This document shows, in pieces, positions 35,029-42,675 of a stretch of DNA of 48,717 nt. The notes under the pieces were generated by a model. It ran no database searches, was not told where the DNA came from, and worked only from the letters and a program-made list of their open reading frames with translations. Source of the stretch: an uncultured Oceanospirillaceae bacterium (GTDB lineage: Bacteria > Pseudomonadota > Gammaproteobacteria > Pseudomonadales > Balneatricaceae). The stretch's first letter is position 1, and every line of letters begins with the position of its first letter. Both the position numbers and the translations under genes were made by a program. The DNA lies in assembly GCA_937138495.1 (NCBI GenBank), contig CAKZPE010000024.1, positions 1 through 48,717 on the forward strand. The letters are read 5' to 3'.

Positions 35029-37392
35029 CTAGGGATTTGTTTCATGCGGCTTCCAATTGGCTGCAATCTTCCGGCTTTCGCAGATACTTGATTTTAGTTG
35101 TTGCAGGCTTGCCTCCGTATTCAGCGTTTCCCCCCCGGACTGTTCTGAGATTAACTGTTCACTGTTACGCAGAAGTGCTCCCGTGGCGCTGAAACCCAGG
35201 GTGTCGCATGCCCCTGCAAGTTTGTGAAGATGATGTTCCGCGTTGATCAGGTCGTGATTTTCCAGGCTATGCCGGATTATCGGCCAGAGTTCATCACAAC
35301 TGTTAACAAATCCGGCCATCAGAGCTGCCAGTTTGGTTTCGCCCAGCATGTCCCGGTGCATCTGTATCAGGTTGTTATCAAGGGTTGGGGCTGTACTATC
35401 CGTAAGAGGAGTTTCATGAATTATCTCAGCGGTTGTATCGTTCCCGTAGGGTTCCAGCAGGGCATTCAGTAACTGTTCCCGGTTGACCGGTTTTGCGATG
35501 ACAGAATGGATACCGAGAGTTCGGTAAGTATGCAGATCTTCCTGGCGCACGCTGGCGGTCAGGGCGATGATGCGGGTGTGCTGATGGTGGTATTTTGCTT
35601 CATGGCGAATAATCTGGCTGATTTCCAGCCCGCTGAGGCCGGGCAGGTGCATGTCCATCAGTATCAGGTCGAACTGTTGTTGTTCGCACAGTATAAGTGC
35701 CCGTTCGCCATCGCTGGCGATGCTGATGTGATGACCGGAAGGTGCCAGTAAACCGAGTACAACATCCTGGTTAATCTTTACGTCTTCGACCAGCAGGATG
35801 TTCAGACATTTCTGAGGCAGTGAAGGGGCAGCTCTGCCAGTTTTGTATTGAGATGAGCTTTCTGTAATGTGCTGAGTGTTGGCAAGGGGTAAGGTGACCT
35901 CCAGCCAGAAGCAGCTTCCCTGACCGGCTTGACTGTGCAGGCCTATCCCTGCATTCAGTTGCTGGGCAAGTTCTTTGCAGATTGCCAGCCCCAGTCCTGT
36001 TCCGCCAAAACGACGGGTAATGCTTTCATCTGCCTGGGTAAAGCGTTCAAATATTTTTGCCTGTAGCGGTTCAGGAATGCCGACTCCGGTATCGCGAATA
36101 TTGAAACGCAGGGTGTGATTGTCCTGTGTATCGCAGAGGTGTTCGACAGTCAGGCTGATATGGCCATGGTGGGTGAATTTAATTGCATTTGCCAGCAGGT
36201 TGTTGAGGATTTGCCGAAGGCTGCTGTGTGCGGCGAAATAGGCGGGTGCAAGTGTATCCGGGTATCTGAGCTGCAGTGTCAGGCCTTTTTCCCGGGCGCC
36301 GGGTTCAAACAGACTGATCAGATTATCCAGCATGGATTGCAAACCAAAAGGTTTTTGAACCACTTTGTGCGCGCCTTCTACCAGTCTTCCGTATTCCAGT
36401 ACCTGATTGAAGGTTTCCAGTAATGCATCGGTGGCATCGTGCAGAACCTGAACCTGTTTTTGTTGTCCGGTATTCAGTGTTGTGTTTTCCAGTAGCTGAA
36501 TCATGCCGAGCATGCCGTTCATCGGTGTGCGTATTTCATGGCTGATGGTTGCCAGAAAGCGGGTTTTGGCAGCATTGGCTTCTTCAGCGGTTTTTTTTGC
36601 CCGCTGCAGGCTTTCAGTTCGCTGCTCGACCATGGTTTGCAACTGGTCACGGTTATACCTCAGTTCCTGCTGCTCCTGGTCCCGCCGCTGACGGTCCTGC
36701 CGGATAGCCTGACGCATGTCGTTCAGAGCGCTGACCAGCTGATCCAGTTCATCCCGGTGCTGTGGGCGATGCCTGTTCAGGGTGAGGCTTTCATCCAGCT
36801 GACCTGCACCTATATCATGGCTATAGGTGGCCATGGCTTCAAGGTGACGGGTGATTTGCCGGTTAAAAATAATCAGAATGACCAGTACGATGAGCAGTAC
36901 CAAAAGGGTCTGGTTTAGCAGAATGGTAAAGCCCTTCGCGTAGATCCGGTTATAAATTCCCTGAATATCGATGTGTACATCCAGCTGTCCGAGGTTGCGT
37001 GTCTGGCCGCTGGCTGTGATGTGAACAAGTTCAAACTGCTTTATGTGCTTGCTGGTGGCGGTCTGAGGAACAGAGGTGTTGACGGAGGAGCTCAGTGCTA
37101 CCTGGCTTATATCCGGAAGATTTTGGATACCCTGTAGCTGCAGTTCGATTTGTGCCTTGTCAATATCCCAGAGGCTCTTGGCCAGGCTGGCACGATAGCT
37201 ATCGCGAATAACCTCAAGCTGCTGATTAAGTATCCGGAATTCCCGCTGGTAATCCAGTGTCAGCTGTACGGCGGTGGAGAGCAGGATGAAAACGAAGCTG
37301 CAGGCGCTGACGTATTGCATGATCCGGTAACCCAGAGGGTGGTCTTTCGGGTAGCGAAGCAGTTGGCGGATCAGGTCAGGAAGGGCTGGCAT
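35029..37392 (-). CDS. Hybrid sensor histidine kinase (HAMP-HisKA-HATPase-REC-HPt), TorS/BarA type
   Basis: A 787-residue unorthodox kinase. Two membrane segments (about 24-46 and 157-176) flank a short periplasmic domain. Next come a HAMP domain and coiled coil (178-275), HisKA with H285 in ATISHEIRTPMNG, and HATPase with DTGVGIP and GTGLGLAICKEL (about 433-475). The receiver has D580 in LILMDMHLPG, and the HPt domain has H723 in HLHKLAGACDTLGF. All phosphorelay residues are present. It starts 11 bp after the binding-protein gene and is third in an operon with the TorR-like regulator, its likely target. The small sensor domain suggests the binding protein delivers the signal. Confidence 0.93.
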   Translation of the reverse strand: MPALPDLIRQLLRYPKDHPLGYRIMQYVSACSFVFILLSTAVQLTLDYQREFRILNQQLEVIRDSYRASLAKSLWDIDKAQIELQLQGIQNLPDISQVALSSSVNTSVPQTATSKHIKQFELVHITASGQTRNLGQLDVHIDIQGIYNRIYAKGFTILLNQTLLVLLIVLVILIIFNRQITRHLEAMATYSHDIGAGQLDESLTLNRHRPQHRDELDQLVSALNDMRQAIRQDRQRRDQEQQELRYNRDQLQTMVEQRTESLQRAKKTAEEANAAKTRFLATISHEIRTPMNGMLGMIQLLENTTLNTGQQKQVQVLHDATDALLETFNQVLEYGRLVEGAHKVVQKPFGLQSMLDNLISLFEPGAREKGLTLQLRYPDTLAPAYFAAHSSLRQILNNLLANAIKFTHHGHISLTVEHLCDTQDNHTLRFNIRDTGVGIPEPLQAKIFERFTQADESITRRFGGTGLGLAICKELAQQLNAGIGLHSQAGQGSCFWLEVTLPLANTQHITESSSQYKTGRAAPSLPQKCLNILLVEDVKINQDVVLGLLAPSGHHISIASDGERALILCEQQQFDLILMDMHLPGLSGLEISQIIRHEAKYHHQHTRIIALTASVRQEDLHTYRTLGIHSVIAKPVNREQLLNALLEPYGNDTTAEIIHETPLTDSTAPTLDNNLIQMHRDMLGETKLAALMAGFVNSCDELWPIIRHSLENHDLINAEHHLHKLAGACDTLGFSATGALLRNSEQLISEQSGGETLNTEASLQQLKSSICESRKIAANWKPHETNP

Positions 37393-37403
37393 GATGTTAT
37401 CTC

Positions 37404-38180
37404 TCAGAGAGGATTATGCAGGTATTCGAGGCTATTACTGCGAATCATATCCCGGATACGGTTGTTTTGATGAAGTTGTTCTAACCGCCGGTTAATGTAA
37501 GGCAGATGCTGGCTGAGTGCGCCGGTTTTACTCAGGGCCAGGTAATAGTATTCACTGGTTATCTTTTCCCGTAGCGGCATGATGGTATGTTCGAATCCAA
37601 GCTTGCGGGTTTGCAGCATGCCACTGCGCCAGCCGATAGGCATGAAATCAATGCGCTGGCTGGCAAGCTTGCTGAAGTTCTGCTGGTTCCGGGATACGTA
37701 TTCTATATGGCTGTTGGTTTGGAGAAAGGCGTCAAAGCGATCGCCAAAGCTGTCACCCAGTAATAAGCCTACGGTCTTGCCGGGAAGGTCTTTGAGGCCG
37801 GTAATAGGGGCGTCTGAGTTCCTGTTTACAAAAATACGTACTTCATCAGCGATGATGTATTGATCACTGAATGCCAGATAGCTTTCCCGGCTTGCTATCC
37901 GGTAAGCCGCCACGACGATGTCTATATTCCCTAAACGGGCTTCCAGCAGGCAGCGTTTCCAGTTGGTGTCGGCAATTAGCCGGACATCATAGCCCAGTTC
38001 TGCGAAAAGCTGCTGTGTGAGTTGTGGGGCCAGGCCTTTCAGCTTTCCCCCGCTTACCCAGGAAACAGGCGGGTAAAAAGGATGGCCACAGGCAGTGAGT
38101 ACGGGTCTTTGGGTATCTGCCTGACTGACCGGGGCCAGTATAAGTGCGGTTAGCAGCAGAGTAATCAGCGGGTATCTCAC
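37404..38180 (-). CDS. Periplasmic solute-binding protein (SBP_bac_3 family) of a signalling operon
   Basis: A 258-residue protein from a GTG start that overlaps the regulator stop by 4 bp (GTGA). The signal peptide is RYPLITLLLTALILAPVSQA. The mature part is a family 3 binding fold (LKGLAPQLTQQLFAELGYDV, RCLLEARLGNIDIVVAAYRI, GLKDLPGKTVGLLLGDSFGD). No permease or ATPase is encoded nearby. Its place between regulator and kinase suggests a sensor subunit, as TorT serves TorS. The ligand is unknown. Confidence 0.85.
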   Translation of the reverse strand: MRYPLITLLLTALILAPVSQADTQRPVLTACGHPFYPPVSWVSGGKLKGLAPQLTQQLFAELGYDVRLIADTNWKRCLLEARLGNIDIVVAAYRIASRESYLAFSDQYIIADEVRIFVNRNSDAPITGLKDLPGKTVGLLLGDSFGDRFDAFLQTNSHIEYVSRNQQNFSKLASQRIDFMPIGWRSGMLQTRKLGFEHTIMPLREKITSEYYYLALSKTGALSQHLPYINRRLEQLHQNNRIRDMIRSNSLEYLHNPL

Positions 38181-38905
38181 GATAACTCAGCAGGTTTGGG
38201 GGTGAACAGGTAACCCGCACCGTGAACCGTCAGTATGGTTTTCGGCTGGGCAGGATCATCGCCAAGCTTGCGCCGTAAACGGCCAATAAGTACATCAACC
38301 GTGCGGTCACTGGGGACCCATTCCCGGTTTCGGATCTGCTCAAGTATCTGTTCCCGGCTCATGATCTGGCCAGCATGATTCATCAGCGTGTTGAGCAGCT
38401 GGAATTCGCCTTCTGTCAGTTGGGTTGTCTGTTGCTGATCATCAACCAGCTGACGACGGTCAAGATTGAGCTTCCAGCGCTCAAAGGTTTTAAAACTGTT
38501 TGGCAAGGCGTCTGTGGGTTTTGCTTCTGTACAGTGACGGACACGGCGTACCAGGTTTTTGGTGCGGGCCAAAATTTCCCGGGGATTAAAGGGCTTGGTC
38601 ACGTATTCGTCTGCGCCGCATTCCAGACCAATAATGCGGTCAACTTCGTCCTGTCTGCCAGTAACCAGAATTATCCCCACTTCTGTATGCACCCGCAGTT
38701 CCCGGGTGAGGGTCAGGCCGTCTTTGCCGGGCAGGCGAATGTCCAGCAATACAACATCAATGGTCTGTTCACTGAGAACGGATTCTGCCTGTTCGGCGGT
38801 TTCAGCTTCGAAGACCTGGAAGCCTTCAGTTTCAAAATAGCTTGTCAGGCATTCCCGGGTGACGGGTTCATCATCGACAACGAGGATACGGGCGTCTGAA
38901 TTCAT
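38177..38905 (-). CDS. OmpR-family response regulator, TorR-like
   Basis: A 242-residue regulator. The receiver has the acidic pair in VVDDEPVTRECL, phospho-acceptor D55 in VVLLDIRLPG and K104 in YVTKPFNPRE. The C-terminal winged helix includes LTEGEFQLLNTLMNHAGQIM and RTVDVLIGRLRRKLGDDP. Stretches such as VGIILVTGRQDEVDRIIGLE resemble TorR closely. It is first in the operon with the binding protein and hybrid kinase. Phased TTTACA repeats about 95 bp upstream are candidate sites for its own binding. No torCAD genes are in the window. Confidence 0.92.
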   Translation of the reverse strand: MNSDARILVVDDEPVTRECLTSYFETEGFQVFEAETAEQAESVLSEQTIDVVLLDIRLPGKDGLTLTRELRVHTEVGIILVTGRQDEVDRIIGLECGADEYVTKPFNPREILARTKNLVRRVRHCTEAKPTDALPNSFKTFERWKLNLDRRQLVDDQQQTTQLTEGEFQLLNTLMNHAGQIMSREQILEQIRNREWVPSDRTVDVLIGRLRRKLGDDPAQPKTILTVHGAGYLFTPKPAELS

Positions 38906-38997
38906 AAGTTACTTCGGTTATACGGCATAGCAGAGGCCGGATTTGTTGTTATTGTATATCAACATTAGTGCCTGAAGCTTAGTTCAGGCAAGGTTTG

Positions 38998-39034
38998 TTT
39001 ACATTCCGTTTACAATGTTTTACAATGTTTTACA
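38998..39034. promoter_or_regulatory. Phased TTTACA direct repeats, candidate response-regulator site
   Basis: TTTACA begins at 38998, 39009, 39019 and 39029, that is with 11, 10 and 10 bp periods. Helically phased direct repeats are the usual target form for OmpR-family regulators, and the regulator gene starts about 95 bp away. Confidence 0.55.
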
Positions 39035-39199
39035 AGTTTATACGATTTAGTCGCACTGGCCGATAAAGCAGAAAACCCTGCGTGAGTCTCGTCAGGCCTG
39101 AAAAATATTCTTAACCAGAATCATTATTCGATTGGGTGTCTGCTGTTATCAGCACCAAGTCGCGAACATCACGACATCCATACTGATGTATGTGTCATG

Positions 39200-39455
39200 G
39201 GGATTCCGTCCGGTCTGCCTAAGTTGCAATATTGACTGTCTGACCCCGGCGTTTGCGCCAGGCACAGGTACTCCGGTCAGTGGTGGTTTATCTTCAGACC
39301 GTGCTTTGCAGATTATCCGGGGATTGTCCTGCGTAAATATTGTCGGTATGGATGTAGTGGAGGTGGCACCAGCCTATGATCATGCTGAAGTTACATCATT
39401 AGCAGCAGCGACCCTGGCCCTTGAAATGCTGTATCTTAAAGCCAGTCAGATGTGA
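39200..39455 (+). pseudogene. Remnant of an agmatinase/ureohydrolase gene
   Basis: The last 80 or so codons read like the C-terminal third of agmatinase: [20 protein letters not shown], then [20 protein letters not shown] and [20 protein letters not shown]. Intact enzymes have about 310 residues and a metal-binding DIDCLDP; here it is NIDCLTP, with two ligand positions changed. Nothing upstream encodes the rest in any frame I could read. It is a decayed fragment, not a working gene. A hairpin at 39466 follows. Confidence 0.8.
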
Positions 39456-39465
39456 ATTGGGTATT

Positions 39466-39488
39466 GCGTGACGGGGTTTCCGTCACGC
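39466..39488. terminator. Hairpin between the agmatinase remnant and trpA
   Basis: GCGTGACGG / CCGTCACGC stem with a 5-nt loop. T-rich sequence follows on the plus strand, so it was probably the terminator of the agmatinase gene. Confidence 0.6.
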
Positions 39489-39523
39489 ATTTCATGTTTT
39501 AGCTGTAGGTATCAAACAGACTG

Positions 39524-40300
39524 TTATGCAGCAGCCTGTTGAAGTTCGGCCAATTTTTCCTTTACGCCTTCCAGCCCGCTTCTGTTGTAAGCATTCAGAA
39601 AAGCAGACCCGATGATGGCGATATCTGCATAGTCAGTAAGTGCCCGAATATCTTCAGCGGATGAAATACCGAAGCCGACACCCAGCGGTAAATCAGTGTG
39701 TTGGCTGATGTGACCCAAATAATCACCCAGGGCCTGGTTTTTATCGGCGGATTCGCCAGTGACACCGGCGCGGCTCACACAATACAGCATTCCGCTTGCC
39801 TGTTGGCAGATATGGTTCAGGCGTGATTCCTGTGTGTCCGGAGTAATTATCCAGATTGGTTCAACACCGCTCTGGATGAGCGGATCAATCAGCTGTCGTT
39901 GCTCAACTGCAATATCCGGCACGATAATCCCGCTGACTCCCTCTGCCATAAGTGGAGCCAGTTTTGCCGGATTTGACTGTAATACCGGGTTCAGATAACT
40001 CATGAGTAACACCCGGCTATTTGGGTATTCACTGCCCAGTTGGCTAATATCACGGATACAGTCTTCCAGACAGGGCTTTTCTGACAGTGCCTGATGACAG
40101 GCATGTGTAATTGCCGGGCCATCCGCGACCGGGTCTGAAAATGGAAACTGTACTTCGAGTATTTCAACACCTTGTTCCAGCAATAACCGCATCATGGCCA
40201 GGCTATCAGCAATGGTCGGGTACCCATAGATAACATGGGTCATCAGCAATAGCTGTTTGTCTTTACGTTGCTGGCGAATATAGTGGGTCAGATCGCTCAT
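39524..40300 (-). CDS. trpA: Tryptophan synthase alpha chain (divergent)
   Basis: A 258-residue TIM barrel that cleaves indole-3-glycerol phosphate. The catalytic pair is kept: the glutamate in ILEVQFPFSDP (residue about 49) and the aspartate in DPVADGPAI (about 60). YCVSRAGVTG matches the flexible loop and VGFGISSAEDIRAL the phosphate site. Many other positions differ from usual gammaproteobacterial TrpA. The start overlaps the trpB stop by one base (TGATG), so the two are coupled. No trpC, trpD, trpE or trpF is nearby. Confidence 0.9.
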   Translation of the reverse strand: MSDLTHYIRQQRKDKQLLLMTHVIYGYPTIADSLAMMRLLLEQGVEILEVQFPFSDPVADGPAITHACHQALSEKPCLEDCIRDISQLGSEYPNSRVLLMSYLNPVLQSNPAKLAPLMAEGVSGIIVPDIAVEQRQLIDPLIQSGVEPIWIITPDTQESRLNHICQQASGMLYCVSRAGVTGESADKNQALGDYLGHISQHTDLPLGVGFGISSAEDIRALTDYADIAIIGSAFLNAYNRSGLEGVKEKLAELQQAAA

Positions 40301-41529
40301 CAGCTGTTCTCCTGCGCCAGATAAGACTGGATAAAGTCATTGAAGGGCTCATCCTTCAGGGCTTTGGCAATGTTAAAGATATCTTTGTCGCCGCGACCGG
40401 AAACGTTGATAACAATTTTTTGTGTCGGACCCATCTCTGCGGCTTCTCTTAAGCCAGCAGCGATTGCATGGGATGACTCCAGCGCGGCAATGATGCCCTC
40501 GTGGCTGGCCAGTTGCTGGAAAGCCTGAAGCACTTCAGTGTCTCTGGCCTGCGTCATGCGTACCTTGCCCTGTTCCTCCAGATCCGCAAGAATGGGAGAT
40601 ACGCCTACGTAATCCAGCCCGGCAGAAATTGAGTGGGTCGGTTGTAACTGTCCCTGTTCATCCTGCAGGAACTTTGTTGCAAACCCCTGCGCGATGCCGA
40701 ACCGTGCCTGATCTGTGTTAAAGCGCATGGCATGGTCTCCGGGTGCATCGCTGCGGCCGCCAGCTTCTACCCCTACCAGTTCAACGCCGTTATCCAGAAA
40801 TGGCAGAAATATACCGCAGGCGTTGCTGCCACCGCCGACACAGGCATAGATTCTATCTGGCAGAGCATCAAATTGGCTGAGCGCCTGTTCTTTCACTTCT
40901 TCGCCGATCACTGACTGAAATCCGCTGACCATTTCCGGATAAGGGACGCAGCCACAGCTGGTGCCAATGAGATAGTAAGTGTCGGCGTAATTTGATGACC
41001 AGTCCCGCAGGGCTTCATCAAGTGCATCTTTCAGTGTGGCGGAGCCTTCTTCAACGGGGATGACAGTAGCACCCAGCTGTTTCATCCAGAATACATTTGG
41101 ATATTGCCGTTCGATATCATGGGCGCCCATGTAAATGGTGCAATCCAGTCCTAAGCGCGCAGAAACCAGCGCGCTGGCAATTCCATGCTGGCCGGCGCCG
41201 GTCTCTGCAATTACCCGCTGTTTGCCCATGCGTTTGGCCAGTAGCCCCTGACCAATGACATTGTTCATTTTGTGGGCGCCGCTGTGATTCAGATCTTCTC
41301 GCTTAAGATAGATTTGTGCGCCACCAATCGCTGCAGATAAACGACTGCAGTGTGTCAGGGGGGTGGGTCTGCCTGAATAATGCTGTAGCTGGTCTTTGAC
41401 TTCTGCGATAAAGCCCGGGTCTGCCATGGCATCTTTGTAAGCTTTCAGCAGTTCTTGCTGGCTGTTGAAAAGAATCTCGGGAATATAGCTTCCCCCGTAT
41501 TGACCGAATTGCCCATCCTGATTCATCAT
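40300..41529 (-). CDS. trpB: Tryptophan synthase beta chain (divergent)
   Basis: A 409-residue PLP enzyme joining indole with serine. The PLP lysine lies in LNHSGAHKMNN, the catalytic glutamate in ETGAGQHG, and the phosphate loop is GGGSNA. Instead of the usual GSxxGPHPYP it has GTSCGCVPYP, and SAGLDYPGVGP reads SAGLDYVGVSP. So it is an outlier TrpB with its active site kept. It is divergent from a TetR gene, with an inverted repeat between them. It may be a second, separately regulated copy; a canonical trpFBA elsewhere in the genome would settle this. Confidence 0.9.
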   Translation of the reverse strand: MMNQDGQFGQYGGSYIPEILFNSQQELLKAYKDAMADPGFIAEVKDQLQHYSGRPTPLTHCSRLSAAIGGAQIYLKREDLNHSGAHKMNNVIGQGLLAKRMGKQRVIAETGAGQHGIASALVSARLGLDCTIYMGAHDIERQYPNVFWMKQLGATVIPVEEGSATLKDALDEALRDWSSNYADTYYLIGTSCGCVPYPEMVSGFQSVIGEEVKEQALSQFDALPDRIYACVGGGSNACGIFLPFLDNGVELVGVEAGGRSDAPGDHAMRFNTDQARFGIAQGFATKFLQDEQGQLQPTHSISAGLDYVGVSPILADLEEQGKVRMTQARDTEVLQAFQQLASHEGIIAALESSHAIAAGLREAAEMGPTQKIVINVSGRGDKDIFNIAKALKDEPFNDFIQSYLAQENS

Positions 41530-41609
41530 CTTGTCGCTCTTTTGTGACTAGTGTGCCGGAGAGTGATTGTCTTCGGCATACTGAAATTAATTATTTAACT
41601 AAACGGTAT

Positions 41610-41634
41610 AGTAAAAATAATAAATATTTTTACT
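41610..41634. promoter_or_regulatory. Inverted repeat in the trpB/tetR intergenic region
   Basis: AGTAAAAAT and ATTTTTACT are perfect 9-bp arms separated by 7 bp. The site lies midway between the divergent starts of trpB and the TetR gene and is a natural TetR operator. Confidence 0.6.
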
Positions 41635-41685
41635 GCCGTCAATAGCCTTTTCACGTCTGTTGTCTGGCTAAAATGTGGAGTGTTT

Positions 41686-42234
41686 ATGGCCCGGGGTCGT
41701 CCGTCTAAGAAACAACAGTTGCTGGATACTGCCCGATGGGTGTTTGCTGCCAATGGCTATCAGGGAACGTCTATTGACCTGGTGGTGCAGGAGGCGGGGG
41801 TCTCCAAGCCAACGGTATATAATAATTTTCCGACTAAGCAGGCGCTTTTGCAGGCCTTACTCGCTCAGCTGACTGATGAATTGGATGGGATAAGAGCAGA
41901 TTTACTGGAGAATTCTGAAGCATCGGTGGATGCAGTGATCAGCGTGTATCTGAATGTGGCATCAAAGGCTGAGTATCTGATGATTTACCGGATACTGTGT
42001 GGCGAGCATTATAAGTTGGATGAAGTCACCCGGAACCAGATTCTGTTCTTTGATCAGGTGCAACACGATGACTGTTTATCTGCTTTATCGGCTGCGGGTG
42101 TGCCGGTGCCGGAATTGGTATTGATGTTTTGCAGGGATCAGGTAATAGGACGGGCGCTTAAAGCTTTACCGGGTGATGAATTACCCGGGGCTGATGAGTT
42201 GTCCTTTCAGCTTAAAACTCTGATAGCAGCATGA
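41686..42234 (+). CDS. TetR/AcrR-family regulator
   Basis: The protein has 182 residues from the ATG at 41686, with GGAG just upstream; the in-frame GTG at 41680 lies at the ribosome-binding site. The HTH is ARWVFAANGYQGTSIDLVVQ and EAGVSKPTVYNNFPTKQALL. The ligand-binding half (residues 60-182) is helical with a C-terminal domain typical of the family. Divergent orientation to trpBA and the palindrome between them suggest it controls trpBA and itself. Confidence 0.9.
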   Translation: MARGRPSKKQQLLDTARWVFAANGYQGTSIDLVVQEAGVSKPTVYNNFPTKQALLQALLAQLTDELDGIRADLLENSEASVDAVISVYLNVASKAEYLMIYRILCGEHYKLDEVTRNQILFFDQVQHDDCLSALSAAGVPVPELVLMFCRDQVIGRALKALPGDELPGADELSFQLKTLIAA

Positions 42235-42284
42235 TATACAGGGGGATTTGATATAACCCAGTCTTATGTGTAACTGATAGTGAT

Positions 42285-42518
42285 ATGAAACGGGTAATCA
42301 TCGCTTTCCATACGGATGAAGAACAGCACTGGGTGGCTGAACTTGACTGTGGCCATAATCAGCATGTACGTCATGATCCACCTTGGACTAGCCGGCCGTG
42401 GGTGGTAACAGTTGCCGGGCGGGATTGTTTTACAGGGCATATTCTTGATTGCAAAAAATGTGACCGGGCGGAACCTGCGGATGATCCGTACTGGTCAGAA
42501 ATTTACCGGAAGATATAA
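42285..42518 (+). CDS. DUF3565 family protein
   Basis: A 77-residue protein, MKRVIIAFHTDEEQHWVAEL, with CGHNQHVRHDPPW and the cysteine pair CKKC near the end, the pattern of DUF3565. The Cys/His content suggests metal binding. It begins 50 bp after the TetR gene on the same strand. Function is unknown. Confidence 0.85.
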   Translation: MKRVIIAFHTDEEQHWVAELDCGHNQHVRHDPPWTSRPWVVTVAGRDCFTGHILDCKKCDRAEPADDPYWSEIYRKI

Positions 42519-42675
42519 ATTAAATTTATGTTGATTTGAAAAAATATCATTGGCTGGAATCTCTGTTCTGCTGCCACAATGAGCGGGCGATGTAAGAGCA
42601 GATATAACAACAATAAAGTAATGCCGGTTAATGAGGTGAGATCAGACCGGGGTTACAGAGACCAGGCAGCCTGAT

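Noticed and set aside
39132..39455. Treating the agmatinase-like frame as an intact 107-residue gene
   Set aside because: It starts from a TTG with unrelated residues, lacks two thirds of the enzyme and has substitutions in the metal site.
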